64,000 nucleotides of DNA from Sphingorhabdus sp. Its GTDB lineage: Bacteria; Pseudomonadota; Alphaproteobacteria; Sphingomonadales; Sphingomonadaceae. This document shows, piece after piece, positions 7,237-16,832 of this stretch (its first letter is position 1; every line of letters starts with the position of its first letter). The notes beneath the pieces were generated by a model. That model had not been told where the DNA came from, ran no database searches, and saw nothing but the letters and a program-made list of their open reading frames with translations. Location: assembly GCF_023910635.1 (NCBI RefSeq), contig NZ_JAAVVZ010000004.1, forward strand, positions 124,001 to 188,000, written 5' to 3'. A program made the position numbers and the translations under genes.

Positions 7237-10090
7237 GCAGCCGTGCTCCTTCCGGGTCGTAGAAAACGGTGCCGGTGACTTTGGCGGTATGCGTCTTGCC
7301 TGGCATCGGAATATGTAGCGTGTCGCCGGTCCTATCATGTCCACCAGCGACCAGCGCCATCGCAATCGAACGGCCAAGCGTTTCGCTCCAATAGGACGAT
7401 GTCACATGACCGATCATTGTCATCGGGATGGGTTGGTTGGGGTCAGCAACAATCTGTGCGCCCTCCTCTAACACAAGATTCGGGTCGTCGGTCAGCAGGC
7501 CGACCAACTGCTTACGGCCCGGCGCGATGATATCAGGGCGCGCCATGGATCGTTTGCCTACAAAGTCAGGCTTTTTCTTGCCCACGGCCCAATCGAGACC
7601 AGCGTCAAAGGGCGTTACCGTGCCGTCGGTATCTTGCCCTACAATGATGAAGCCTTTTTCTGCACGCAAAACGTGCATCGCCTCGGTACCATAAGGGGTG
7701 ATGTCATATTGCGCGCCCTGCGCCATCAATTGTTCCCATACAGCCCGCCCATAAGCCGTCGGCACGTTGATCTCAAAGCCCAGTTCGCCGGTGAAGCTCA
7801 CGCGGAATAAGCGCGTGTTGATGCCGCATATCGTGCCCTCACGGATCGCCATATGTGGAAAGGCTTCTGGGGACAGGTCAATGCCCTGCACAAGTGGTTC
7901 AAGAACCTTGCGCGCATTGGGGCCTTGCAGGGCGATGACAGCATATTGCTCAGTCGTGCTGGTCAACCAGACGTCAAGGTCGGGCCATTCGGTCTGGAGA
8001 TAATCCTCCATCATGTTGAGCACGCGCGCCGCGCCGCCGGTTGTCGTGGTCAGGTGGAAGCGATCCGGTGCCAACCGCGCCGAAACGCCGTCATCGGTGA
8101 TGAAACCATCCTCCCTCAACAGCAGGCCATAACGACACCGCCCGGGCTCCAGCGCCTTCCACGGATTGGTATACATGCGATTGAGGAACTCAGCGGCATC
8201 GGGACCCACGACTTCGATCTTACCCAGCGTCGATGCATCAAAAATACCAAGCGACGACCGCACCGCAACGCATTCGCGGTTCACGGCTGCATGCATATCT
8301 TCATTTGGTTTAGGGAAGTATCGCGCCCGCCGCCATTGCGCGACCAATTCAAACACGGCACCATGTGCCTGCGCCCAGCTATCAATATTGGTTGTCCGTG
8401 TGGGTTGAAACAACGCCCCTTTGGCATGTCCGGCCAGTGCCCCAAATGTCTGCGGCGTGTAAGGCGGACGAAAGCTAGTGAGCCCGATATCAGGGACGGG
8501 CTTATTCAGCGCGGACGAAGCGATTTGCAATCCGTTGAGGTTGGATGTCTTGCCTTGGTCGGTCGCCATGCCGTTGGTGGTGTACCGCTTGATATGCTCG
8601 ATGGAACGAAAGCCCTCACGCACCGCAAGCGTGATGTCCTTTGCCGTCACATCATTCTGGAAATCGACGAATGCCTTTATGCGGCTTTGGTCCTTAGGCG
8701 TTGGCAACATATCGATAACCGCGCCCGTGCCATAATCCCAATCTCCCGAACATCCGCCAACACAGTGGACATTTTCATTTGGCTGATCGGGGACATATGC
8801 GCCCAGGTCATCGCGCCATTTTAGGCTGCCCTTGCTGTGCGACCATAAATGCACGCTTGGCGTCCAGCCACCCGCCATTAACAGCGCATCTGCATCAACG
8901 CGCCGAACCCGTTGATCCGCATAATCGCAGATGTCGACGGAGCTGACCCCATGCCTGCCATGCACGCCAACCACGCCGTGGTTCAAGTAAACCGTGATGC
9001 CCAGACGGTCCGCCTCATGCATCAACGCGCTATCGACGCTTTCGCGGACATCGATAATGGCGCAAATGCGAATGCCCGCTTTGGCCAGTGCAAATATATC
9101 ATGCCAGCCGCTATCGTGCGACGCCATTAACGCGGGCGCTTTGCCAACGGCCACGCCGTACCGATGGGCATAGACCTTCGCAGCGGACGACAGCATCACG
9201 CCGGGCGTATCATTGCCGTCAAAAACAATCGGTCGTTCAATGGCACCTTGCGCAAGCACGACTTCACCTGCCCTGATGCGCCACAGTTTCTCGCGCGGCC
9301 TATCTTCGATTTCAGGAAGATGATCGGTCAGCCGCTGCACTGCGCCTATGAAATTGTCATGATAATAACCGAATGCCGTCGTACGCGTCAGGATCGTAAC
9401 ATTGGGCGCGTTGGTTAATGCTTTGATGCTGCGTTCCAGCCAGGGCCATAATGCAGGGTCGGCCAAAGCGCCGCCACCCAATTCATCCTGCTCATCTATC
9501 AGGATGATGCGCTTGTTTGAATCCATAGAGCCAAGCGCGGCGTCGATACCGGCGGGCCCTGCGCCAATAATCAACAGATCGCAATGGGCGTAGGTTGATG
9601 CATAGACATCGGGATCTTCGGTCGTCGGCGCATCGCCAAGTCCTGCCATTTTGCGAATGGCGGGCTCATACACCTTGTCCCAAAACGAACGTGGCCACAT
9701 GAAGGTTTTGTTATAAAAACCGGCCGGAAAAAACATGCCCAGCCGGTCATTAATCGCACCGAAATCCATCGCCAAAGATGGCCAGCGATTTTGGCTGAAC
9801 GCGTTGAGCCCATTATGAATTTCAATACCCGTCGCGCGCAAATTGGGGGTAAATCGCCCTGGCCCGCGATTGACCGAAATCAGGGCATTTGGCTCCTCAC
9901 TGCCCGCAGCAACCAGCCCGCGCGGGCGGTGATATTTGAAGGATCTGCCGAACAGCATGACACCATTGGCGAGCAAAGCCGACGCCAACGTGTCGCCTGC
10001 AAAACCCTGGTAGCTCTTGCCATCGAAGCTGAACATGACAGGCTGGCTTCGGTCAATGCGCCCGCCAGTTTTAAGACGAAAGCCACTCAT
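7229..10090 (-). CDS. soxA: Sarcosine oxidase, alpha subunit
   Basis: A 953-residue subunit of the heterotetrameric enzyme that oxidises sarcosine to glycine with O2 and passes the one-carbon unit to tetrahydrofolate. The N-terminus carries the ferredoxin-like start (RIDRSQPVMFSFDGKSYQGF, then RSFKYHRPRGLVAAGSEEPN). A dinucleotide-binding motif IIGAGPAGIDAALG lies at 173-186, a pyridine-nucleotide oxidoreductase module runs to about 480, and a C-terminal GcvT-like aminomethyltransferase module from about 570 (FDASTLGKIEVVGPDAAEFL, later FTGELGFEINVP). Length fits the family (about 1,000). Its ATG overlaps the soxD stop as ATGA and its end overlaps soxG, so the operon is translationally coupled. 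Confidence 0.96.
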   Translation of the reverse strand: MSGFRLKTGGRIDRSQPVMFSFDGKSYQGFAGDTLASALLANGVMLFGRSFKYHRPRGLVAAGSEEPNALISVNRGPGRFTPNLRATGIEIHNGLNAFSQNRWPSLAMDFGAINDRLGMFFPAGFYNKTFMWPRSFWDKVYEPAIRKMAGLGDAPTTEDPDVYASTYAHCDLLIIGAGPAGIDAALGSMDSNKRIILIDEQDELGGGALADPALWPWLERSIKALTNAPNVTILTRTTAFGYYHDNFIGAVQRLTDHLPEIEDRPREKLWRIRAGEVVLAQGAIERPIVFDGNDTPGVMLSSAAKVYAHRYGVAVGKAPALMASHDSGWHDIFALAKAGIRICAIIDVRESVDSALMHEADRLGITVYLNHGVVGVHGRHGVSSVDICDYADQRVRRVDADALLMAGGWTPSVHLWSHSKGSLKWRDDLGAYVPDQPNENVHCVGGCSGDWDYGTGAVIDMLPTPKDQSRIKAFVDFQNDVTAKDITLAVREGFRSIEHIKRYTTNGMATDQGKTSNLNGLQIASSALNKPVPDIGLTSFRPPYTPQTFGALAGHAKGALFQPTRTTNIDSWAQAHGAVFELVAQWRRARYFPKPNEDMHAAVNRECVAVRSSLGIFDASTLGKIEVVGPDAAEFLNRMYTNPWKALEPGRCRYGLLLREDGFITDDGVSARLAPDRFHLTTTTGGAARVLNMMEDYLQTEWPDLDVWLTSTTEQYAVIALQGPNARKVLEPLVQGIDLSPEAFPHMAIREGTICGINTRLFRVSFTGELGFEINVPTAYGRAVWEQLMAQGAQYDITPYGTEAMHVLRAEKGFIIVGQDTDGTVTPFDAGLDWAVGKKKPDFVGKRSMARPDIIAPGRKQLVGLLTDDPNLVLEEGAQIVADPNQPIPMTMIGHVTSSYWSETLGRSIAMALVAGGHDRTGDTLHIPMPGKTHTAKVTGTVFYDPEGARLHV

Positions 10091-10359
10091 CGGCGCGGCT
10101 CCCCGGCTTTATATGTTGTTTCAAATTTATCGGTCACTGTATCGCGCACCGCGTTAAAGAAACGCCCGCAACCATGGATATGCCGCCAGCGTTCATGGTG
10201 CCGTCCACGCGGGTTGGCGCGGATGAACAAATAGGCCTCCCAATCCGCGTCACTTTGACCGGATGGATCAAGCGGGCGCGCTATGTGCGCCTGTCCTGCG
10301 TTCGCAAATTCAATTTCCGGACGCTTCTCGTCACAATAAGGGCAGTGGATCAGGATCAT
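10087..10359 (-). CDS. soxD: Sarcosine oxidase, delta subunit
   Basis: The start at 10359 gives a 90-residue protein opening MILIHCPYCDEKRPEIEF. The ORF can be extended to 10395, but that overlaps soxB and lacks family similarity. The zinc site is visible: Cys6 and Cys9 (CPYC) with His60 and Cys64 in RHIHGCGRFF. The delta subunit is a small zinc protein that links alpha and beta. The start follows the soxB stop codon by one base and the end overlaps soxA as ATGA. Confidence 0.95.
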   Translation of the reverse strand: MILIHCPYCDEKRPEIEFANAGQAHIARPLDPSGQSDADWEAYLFIRANPRGRHHERWRHIHGCGRFFNAVRDTVTDKFETTYKAGEPRR

Positions 10360-10360
10360 A

Positions 10361-11614
10361 TCAATGCGCCACCGCTGCTGCGGCCGCTTCGTCAATCAAC
10401 CGCCCGTTCCGGAAACGGTCGAGGTTGAAGGGGGCGTTGATATAATGCGGTTCATCTTTTGCCATGGTGTAGGCCAGCAAATCCCCTGCACCCGGCGTGG
10501 CCTTAAACCCGCCCGTGCCCCAACCACAGTTGACGTACAGCCCCTTCACCGGCGTCTTACCCAATATCGGCGAGCGATCCGGCGTCACATCGACAATGCC
10601 ACCCCATGTTCGCAACATCCGCATCCGACGGTAAATTGGAAAAATCTCGCAAATGGCCGCCAGCGTATGTTCAACAATGTGCAGCGCGCCGCGTTGCGAA
10701 TAGCTCACATATTGGTCCGTTCCCGCGCCAATCACCAACTCGCCTTTGTCGGACTGGCTCATATAGGCGTGGACTGTGTTCGACATCACGACGCACGGGA
10801 AGGTTGGCTTGATGGGTTCAGAAACCAGCGCCTGCAACGGGTAGCTTTCGAGCGGAAAGTCGAGGCCCGCCATGTGCATGATAACCGATGTGTTACCCGC
10901 CGCCGATACGCCAACGCGCTTTGATGCGATATAACCCCGTGTGGTTTCCACGCCCTCTACTGCGCCATTGGCGTCGCGGCGGATACCCGTGACGGCGCAG
11001 TTCTGAATGATATCCACGCCCAAAGCAGCGGCCGCACGCGCATAGCCCCACGCCACCGAGTCATGTCGCGCAGTGCCCCCGCGCCGTTGCAGCGCCGCCC
11101 CCAAGACCGGGTGCCGCGCGTCTGACGATATGTTTAATGGCGGGCAATAGGCTTTGGCCTGTTCGGGCGTCAGCCATTCATTATCAACACCGTTGAGGCG
11201 ATTGGCATTAATATGCCGTTGAAGGCTTTGCACGTCATGCACATTGTGCGCGAGCATCATGACGCCGCGCTTGGAATACATGATGTTATAGTTAAGCTCC
11301 TGACTGAGGCCATCCCACAGTTTCACCGCATGGTCGTAAAGATGCGCGCTTTCGTCATACAGATAGTTGGAGCGGATGATCGTCGTATTCCGTCCGGTAT
11401 TGCCGCCACCAATCCAGCCCTTTTCAAGCACCGCAACATTCGTAATCCCATATTTCTTGGCGAGATAATATGCTGCGCCGAGACCATGCCCGCCCCCGCC
11501 GACGATAATCGCATCATAACCAGGCTTAGGCGCAGCATCGGGCCATTGTTCAGGCCAATTTTGATGCCCGCTTAAGGCTTTGGCAAAAAGGCTGAATGCG
11601 CTGAAGCGAGTCAT
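10361..11614 (-). CDS. soxB: Sarcosine oxidase, beta subunit
   Basis: A 417-residue flavoprotein of the DAO fold that oxidises sarcosine. The FAD motif is [17 protein letters not shown] at about 36-52, followed by [12 protein letters not shown], a hallmark of heterotetrameric SoxB. His184 in ARHDSVAWG is the counterpart of the histidine that carries covalent FMN in characterised enzymes. A C-terminal [16 protein letters not shown] also matches the family. The ATG overlaps the stop of the Rieske gene (ATGA). It works with soxD, soxA and soxG downstream. Confidence 0.96.
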   Translation of the reverse strand: MTRFSAFSLFAKALSGHQNWPEQWPDAAPKPGYDAIIVGGGGHGLGAAYYLAKKYGITNVAVLEKGWIGGGNTGRNTTIIRSNYLYDESAHLYDHAVKLWDGLSQELNYNIMYSKRGVMMLAHNVHDVQSLQRHINANRLNGVDNEWLTPEQAKAYCPPLNISSDARHPVLGAALQRRGGTARHDSVAWGYARAAAALGVDIIQNCAVTGIRRDANGAVEGVETTRGYIASKRVGVSAAGNTSVIMHMAGLDFPLESYPLQALVSEPIKPTFPCVVMSNTVHAYMSQSDKGELVIGAGTDQYVSYSQRGALHIVEHTLAAICEIFPIYRRMRMLRTWGGIVDVTPDRSPILGKTPVKGLYVNCGWGTGGFKATPGAGDLLAYTMAKDEPHYINAPFNLDRFRNGRLIDEAAAAAVAH

Positions 11615-12825
11615 GATTGCACCTGCGCAAGCGCCGCTTTCGCGCGGCTTACGTAGAAGGCTTTAAAATCGTCAACCAGCTTTTCCTCCAGTGCATACGG
11701 CCCTTGGACATAGCCGTCATTGGCAATCCCACGATGATTAATCGCGGAGAAGTGCCCGTCTTGTTCGTTGGTTTTGCGCCATAATGCCGCCAGATGGTCC
11801 GGATCGTAATCGACCCCCTCAACTGCATCTTCGTGCACGAGCCAGCTTGTGCGCAGCAATGTCTTGTCAGGTCCAATCGGTGTCAGAGAAAATGTGACCA
11901 CATGATCGCAACAAAAATGGTGCCAGCTATTTGGCTGGGTCCAGACAGAGAGGCTCGATGTTTCCGGCACCTTAAATGGCCCAATCAGTTTCTGGCAGGC
12001 AAGCTTGCCATCTATCGACTGAGTCACAGCGCCGTTTGCCAATGCCAAACGCGCTACGCGATGCCACCAGCCATCGGGAAACTCGATGACATCATGGTCA
12101 ATGCCCAACGCCTGCCATTCTGCACGCTTTTCTTGCAGATAATCATCGGCGGGCGCATCCTTGCCAAAGCCAGTGGTGCCGAGCACGCTGATCAATTCGG
12201 GATGACCAACATCGCAATGATAGCATTCGCGATTATTCTCCATCACCAGCTTCCAATTGGCGTCTTCGATATAATCATCCTGCACTGCGATCTTTAGCTT
12301 TTCGAGGTCATACACTGCGATCTGATCCGCAATGTCAGCTTTCACACGATCAATCGGCGGCGGATTATCACTTAGACAGATGAAGATCAGCCCACCGACA
12401 TTTTCCAGCGCAACGGGATTCAGGCCATGATCTGCCTTGTCGAAATCCTCTGCCATGCTGCGCGCAGCGAGAAGCTTGCCGTCGAGGCCATAAGTCCATT
12501 GGTGGTAAGGGCACATCAACCGCGCCGCACGACCGCTTTGTTCGAGACAAATTTTCGCACCGCGGTGGCGGCAACTGTTCCAGAATGCCCGGACTTCATT
12601 GTCGCGCCCACGCAGTATGATGATGGAATTATCCGCCAGTTCGAACACGAAATAATCACCCGGATTTTTCAGATGGGCCACGGTGCAGGCATATAACCAG
12701 ACCGATTTAAGCATCACCTGCGTGTCGAATGCGAACGCATCATCGCTGACATACAATCCACGCGGCAATGTGTAACCTTTGCGGTCATTGGCAAGCCAGT
12801 TGGCGATCGGGGCGAGGTGCAGCAC
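11611..12825 (-). CDS. Rieske oxygenase, glycine betaine demethylase-like (GbcA type)
   Basis: A 404-residue Rieske non-haem iron oxygenase. The [2Fe-2S] ligands are Cys85/His87 (CRHRG) and Cys105/His108 (CPYHQW). The mononuclear iron site is visible as [15 protein letters not shown] near 196-210, with His203 and His208. Relatives GbcA and the stachydrine demethylase Stc2 remove an N-methyl group as formaldehyde. In an operon with dimethylglycine- and sarcosine-oxidising enzymes the first step glycine betaine to dimethylglycine is the best reading; proline betaine is the alternative. It starts with GTG at 12825 with GAGGAG upstream, 4 bases after the previous stop. No ferredoxin reductase (GbcB) is in the window. 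Confidence 0.88.
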   Translation of the reverse strand: MLHLAPIANWLANDRKGYTLPRGLYVSDDAFAFDTQVMLKSVWLYACTVAHLKNPGDYFVFELADNSIIILRGRDNEVRAFWNSCRHRGAKICLEQSGRAARLMCPYHQWTYGLDGKLLAARSMAEDFDKADHGLNPVALENVGGLIFICLSDNPPPIDRVKADIADQIAVYDLEKLKIAVQDDYIEDANWKLVMENNRECYHCDVGHPELISVLGTTGFGKDAPADDYLQEKRAEWQALGIDHDVIEFPDGWWHRVARLALANGAVTQSIDGKLACQKLIGPFKVPETSSLSVWTQPNSWHHFCCDHVVTFSLTPIGPDKTLLRTSWLVHEDAVEGVDYDPDHLAALWRKTNEQDGHFSAINHRGIANDGYVQGPYALEEKLVDDFKAFYVSRAKAALAQVQS

Positions 12826-12829
12826 GGAC

Positions 12830-15346
12830 TTAGCTCCTCAGTGCGTTGTTATCAGGATCGAAGGGTGAATCGGTTATGATCGTCGCTTTATGCCTAACGC
12901 CCAAAATGACGATTTCCAATTCCGCGCCCGGCACCGCCAAATCTGGACGGACCATCGCAAGGGCAAGCGATTTGCCGACGCGCCAGCCATAGCCCCCCGA
13001 TGTCACGCGGCCAACCAAATCATCCCCCTGATAAATCGGCTCTGACCCACGTGCGTCGGCATCGGTGACATCATGCACCTCCATCGTAACCAACTGGTTT
13101 GCGCTGCCGCGTTCTTTCCACGCCAGCAACGCCTCCCGTCCAAAAAATGAAGGTTTTTTAAGGCTGATGAAACGGTCCAAGCCGCTTTCATAAGCGGAAT
13201 ATTCAACCGACAATTCGCGCGGGATAAGCTTGTAGCTTTTTTCCAGCGCCATCGACGTCATCGCGCGGATACCAAATGGCTTAATGTCAAACGCAGCGCC
13301 GACCTCCATCAATCTGTCGAAAATATAATTCTGCATTTCAATCGGATGGTGGATTTCCCAACCCAGCTCGCCAATGAAGTTCACCCGCAACGCGTCGACT
13401 TGCGCTAGGCCAATGCTCATTTTCTTGCCCGTCAGCCATGGAAAGGCCTCGTTTGACAAATCCGTGTTGGTCAGCTTTGCCAGCACATCGCGTGACCGTG
13501 GGCCAGCGAGCACCAGCACGCCCATGGACGTTGTCAGCCGTTCGAAATTGACTGAACCATCTTTTGGCATGGCCTTTTTCAGATAATCATGGTCGTGCCG
13601 CTCATATGCCCCTGCCGACACCAGATAATAACGCTGCGGCGCGGCTTTGTACACCGTGAATTCACTGCGCACGCCGCCTTTGCGTGTAAGCAAATAGGAC
13701 AAAGTGACGCGTCCGACCTTTTTGGGCACTGCATTTGTCAATAATTGGTCAAGCCAGCCTTCTGCCCCTGGCCCCGATATCTCGCATTTCGCAAAGGCGC
13801 TCATATCCTGAATGCCGACATGCTTCGTCACGTGCAGGCATTCATTACCGACATGTTCGAAATAATTGGAGCGGCGGAACGACCATTTTTCACGGACGGG
13901 TTCGCCGGGCACGACGGGATGATTGTCATTTAACAACACATCGGGCTTGTCGAGGTCGGCTGTACTTAATGTATAGCCAGCGGGTGCAAACCAGTTGGGG
14001 CGCTCCCAACCAAACACGCTACCAAACACACCGCCAAGCGCTTTCATCCGGTCATAGCATGGCGTGCGCCGTAATGCGCGTCCCGCCTCGCGTTCCTCAT
14101 CAGGATAATGCACTGTGAAGACCTTGGCATAAGCCTCCTCATTTTTTTCGATCAGAAAGCCCCTGCCGGCATAATCGCCAAAGCGGCGTGGGTCGACGCC
14201 CATCATGTCGATGGTCGGCTCCCCGTCTACAATCCAGTGCGCCAACTGCCACCCCGCGCCGCCTGCGGCCGTGATCCCAAAGCTGTGGCCTTCGTTCAAC
14301 CAGAAGTTTTTCAGGCCCCATGCTGGTCCGATGATCGGCGACCCATCGGGCGTGTAGGCAATCGCGCCGTTATAGACTTTCTTGATGCCCACTTCGCCAA
14401 AGGCAGGCACGCGATTCATTGCGGCGACGATATAAGGCTCAAGCCGTTCGAGTGCATCGGGAAACAGTTCATATTCGCTGTTCGCCGCAGGGCCATCGAC
14501 ATAGCAAGCGGGCGCGCCAACCTCATATGGCCCAAGCAACAGGCCACCAGCCTCCTCGCGCATATAATAGCTCGCGTCAGATTCGCGCAGCACACCCATT
14601 TCCGGCAGGCCCGCCTTTTTGCGCTCCATGATTGCAGGGTGCTGCTCAGTCACCAGATATTGGTGCTCGACCGGGATGACAGGAATATCCAACCCAACCA
14701 TCGCCCCTGTTTGCCGCGCAAAGTTACCCGAACAGGATATGACATGCTCGCAAGCGATGTCGCCCTGATCCGTCGAAACCAGCCACTCGCCATTGGGTTG
14801 CTGCGTGATTCCAGTAACCGTTGTGTTGCGATAAATCGTCGCCCCGCGCTGCCGAGCACCTTTTGCCAGCGCCTGCGTAAGATCCGCAGGCTGGATGTAA
14901 CCGTCATCGGGATGCTGAATCGCGCCAATGACACCGTCCATGTTGGCAAGCGGCCAAATATCCTTGACTTGTTCCGGCGTTAGGAAGTTGACATCAACAC
15001 CAATGGTGCGGGCAACCCCTGCGTAATAATGATATTCATCCATCCGGTCCTTGGTTGTCGCCAGTCGGATATTTGTGACCTGCGACAATCCCGCATGCAG
15101 TCCTGTTTCGGCCTCCAAAGTGGGATATAAAGCCACCGAATATTGGTGCAGCTTACCCACGGAATAACTCAGGTTAAAAAGCGGCAAAAGCCCGGCTGCA
15201 TGCCATGTTGACCCCGAAGTCAGTTCCTTGCGCTCAAGCAAGACAACATCGCTCCAGCCCATTTTGGCGAGATGATACAAAGTGCTCACGCCTACAACGC
15301 CGCCACCAATCACTACCGCCCGTGCCGTTTTTTTCATTTTGTCCAC
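12830..15346 (-). CDS. FAD-dependent dimethylglycine/sarcosine dehydrogenase-like protein with GcvT domain
   Basis: An 838-residue protein with an N-terminal DAO-type FAD domain and C-terminal GcvT aminomethyltransferase domain. The FAD motif VVIGGGVVGVSTLYHLAK is at residues 11-28. His49 in SGSTWHAAG corresponds to the covalent-FAD histidine of dimethylglycine and sarcosine dehydrogenases. The GcvT part (about 430-830) includes FIGELGWEIHHP and KPFGIRAMTSMALEKSYK. It probably oxidises dimethylglycine to sarcosine; which of the two substrates it prefers is not visible. It is the first gene of the operon. The ORF starts with GTG at 15346; an in-frame ATG at 15337 (MKKTARAVVIGG) is an equally good start. 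Confidence 0.9.
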   Translation of the reverse strand: MDKMKKTARAVVIGGGVVGVSTLYHLAKMGWSDVVLLERKELTSGSTWHAAGLLPLFNLSYSVGKLHQYSVALYPTLEAETGLHAGLSQVTNIRLATTKDRMDEYHYYAGVARTIGVDVNFLTPEQVKDIWPLANMDGVIGAIQHPDDGYIQPADLTQALAKGARQRGATIYRNTTVTGITQQPNGEWLVSTDQGDIACEHVISCSGNFARQTGAMVGLDIPVIPVEHQYLVTEQHPAIMERKKAGLPEMGVLRESDASYYMREEAGGLLLGPYEVGAPACYVDGPAANSEYELFPDALERLEPYIVAAMNRVPAFGEVGIKKVYNGAIAYTPDGSPIIGPAWGLKNFWLNEGHSFGITAAGGAGWQLAHWIVDGEPTIDMMGVDPRRFGDYAGRGFLIEKNEEAYAKVFTVHYPDEEREAGRALRRTPCYDRMKALGGVFGSVFGWERPNWFAPAGYTLSTADLDKPDVLLNDNHPVVPGEPVREKWSFRRSNYFEHVGNECLHVTKHVGIQDMSAFAKCEISGPGAEGWLDQLLTNAVPKKVGRVTLSYLLTRKGGVRSEFTVYKAAPQRYYLVSAGAYERHDHDYLKKAMPKDGSVNFERLTTSMGVLVLAGPRSRDVLAKLTNTDLSNEAFPWLTGKKMSIGLAQVDALRVNFIGELGWEIHHPIEMQNYIFDRLMEVGAAFDIKPFGIRAMTSMALEKSYKLIPRELSVEYSAYESGLDRFISLKKPSFFGREALLAWKERGSANQLVTMEVHDVTDADARGSEPIYQGDDLVGRVTSGGYGWRVGKSLALAMVRPDLAVPGAELEIVILGVRHKATIITDSPFDPDNNALRS

Positions 15347-15419
15347 TCAGCCTATTTGTGACTCGGCTATGTCAGATGAAATGGCGGCGCGGCAATTGGA
15401 TTGCGCCCCAGCTGGGCTT

Positions 15420-15449
15420 ATATAGATTTTTCTAATGTTACATATTAGC
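15420..15449 (-). promoter_or_regulatory. Candidate promoter/operator of the betaine-sarcosine operon
   Basis: The gap 15347-15573 separates the operon from purS. On the minus strand CTAATATGTAACATTAG (15432-15448), an inverted repeat with 5-bp arms, lies just upstream of a TATATA-like -10 (near 15420-15426). The spacing would suit an activator site of T-N11-A-like LysR type. No TTGACA-like -35 is present, in keeping with activator dependence. This is inference from motif position. Confidence 0.35.
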
Positions 15450-15573
15450 TTTTGACATTATTGTTATGGGCCGGACTTTCCAAACCGCGTTAAAATGCGA
15501 TTGGCGTTAGCTTACGCTTGAATCGCACGTGGCGGCATCTATAGAAACGGAAACTGGCAATTGGACGGGTCGT

Positions 15574-15804
15574 ATGAAAACGCGCATTTTTGTAACATTG
15601 AAAAACGGTGTTCTCGACCCACAAGGAAAAGCCATCCATCACGCCATAGAGGGCTTAGGTTTTTCGGGCGTTCATGACGTGCGGGCCGGACGCCTGATCG
15701 AAATCGAGCATGAACCGGGCGTGTCAAAGGCTGACCTGGAAATGATGTGCACCAAGTTGCTGGCCAATATGGTTATTGAGAATTTCGAGATTGAGCAGGC
15801 CTGA
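15574..15804 (+). CDS. purS: Phosphoribosylformylglycinamidine synthase subunit PurS
   Basis: A 76-residue protein beginning [20 protein letters not shown], the canonical PurS start; the ORF extends upstream to 15529 without family similarity. The order [19 protein letters not shown] then [17 protein letters not shown] is diagnostic. PurS bridges PurL and PurQ in the third or fourth step of purine synthesis (FGAM synthase). Its TGA overlaps the purQ ATG by one base. purL is not in the window. Confidence 0.96.
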   Translation: MKTRIFVTLKNGVLDPQGKAIHHAIEGLGFSGVHDVRAGRLIEIEHEPGVSKADLEMMCTKLLANMVIENFEIEQA

Positions 15805-16469
15805 TGCGCGCAGCGGTCATCCAATTTCCGGGTTCTAATTGTGATCGTGACATGGCCGTCGCCATTCGCGACATTACCGGTGCCGAAACAACTTTGGTCT
15901 GGCACCGCGCTGGCGAATTGCCTGATGGGCTTGATCTGATCGCTATTCCCGGCGGCTTTTCTTATGGCGACTATCTGCGCTCCGGTGCCATGGCTGCGCG
16001 CTCTCCGGTTATGCAGGCGGTCATTAAGGCTGCAGAACGCGGGGTCCCCGTTCTGGGTGTATGCAATGGCTTTCAAATTTTGACAGAGGCTGGTCTGTTG
16101 CCCGGCGCGCTCATGCGCAATGCCGGGATCCGCTTCGTGTGCCGCACGGTTGGGCTAACGGTCGAAAATAATCGCTCTGTTTTTACCAGCGGCTATTCCG
16201 CCGGTGAGCAGGTCCGAATTCCCGTTGCGCATCATGACGGCAATTATTTCGCTGACACTCAGACGCTTGATAGGCTTGAGGGCGAAGGCCGTGTTGCCTT
16301 CCGTTACGCCGAAAACGTAAATGGTTCGGCCCGCAATATCGCTGGCGTGCTTAATGCTGCCGGAAATGTGTTGGGCATGATGCCGCACCCCGAACGCATG
16401 ACCGAAGCCGTGCATGGCGGGTCAGACGGACGTCGCTTGTTCGAGGGGCTGGTGCGGCAGATCGCTTGA
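15804..16469 (+). CDS. purQ: Phosphoribosylformylglycinamidine synthase subunit PurQ (glutamine amidotransferase)
   Basis: A 221-residue class I glutamine amidotransferase. The start [16 protein letters not shown] is typical. The nucleophile is Cys87 in [13 protein letters not shown] and the His-Glu pair is in [11 protein letters not shown] near the C-terminus. It supplies ammonia to the FGAM synthase. It is translationally coupled to purS. The final 48 bp overlap the 3' end of the convergent gene at 16422. Confidence 0.97.
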   Translation: MRAAVIQFPGSNCDRDMAVAIRDITGAETTLVWHRAGELPDGLDLIAIPGGFSYGDYLRSGAMAARSPVMQAVIKAAERGVPVLGVCNGFQILTEAGLLPGALMRNAGIRFVCRTVGLTVENNRSVFTSGYSAGEQVRIPVAHHDGNYFADTQTLDRLEGEGRVAFRYAENVNGSARNIAGVLNAAGNVLGMMPHPERMTEAVHGGSDGRRLFEGLVRQIA

Positions 16470-16826
16470 TATTGCTGCTGGGCTGACAGGCGACGCTTTC
16501 TTTCGCGGAAATAAAGCACGCCCCAATATCAAGAGCATAGTCGGCCAAAACATCGTGTTGTAAACATCATGCAGGGCTGCATCTATGGTAGCCTCTCCGG
16601 CTGCAGCCCCCCGCAAATCGGCATATTCGTTAAACAACTCGGCGATACATACGATTAACCAGCACCACGGGCTGTCGGGTCGCCGCCGCAACACCAGGGC
16701 CGACACGCATAAGATCAAAAGCGACCCATGAACATGCATCGCATCATTGGTCAGGCCAACTGTTTCGATCAGCCAGATTTTATGGCTGACCCAATGCTCG
16801 GCCAGAAGCTGTAAACGGTCCTGCAT
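16422..16826 (-). CDS. Small hypothetical membrane protein
   Basis: A 134-residue protein with about three hydrophobic segments ([35 protein letters not shown] and [15 protein letters not shown]) and a polar C-terminal tail. I do not recognise a family. It lies 6 bp downstream of the queuosine transporter gene on the same strand, so it may be cotranscribed. Its last 48 bp run antisense into purQ; the tail may therefore be less conserved. Confidence 0.65.
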   Translation of the reverse strand: MQDRLQLLAEHWVSHKIWLIETVGLTNDAMHVHGSLLILCVSALVLRRRPDSPWCWLIVCIAELFNEYADLRGAAAGEATIDAALHDVYNTMFWPTMLLILGRALFPRKKASPVSPAAISSDLPHQPLEQATSV

Positions 16827-16832
16827 GAAGTC

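Noticed and set aside
6730-7377. Longer 215-residue form of SoxG
   Set aside because: The first 47 codons lie inside soxA in another frame and lack similarity; the ATG at 7236 gives the family start.
7853-8824. 323-codon plus-strand frame opposite soxA
   Set aside because: Its composition is that of the reverse of a GC-rich gene, with no domain; soxA is certain.
14108-14983. 291-codon plus-strand frame opposite the dehydrogenase gene
   Set aside because: Antisense shadow of a gene with clear FAD and GcvT motifs.
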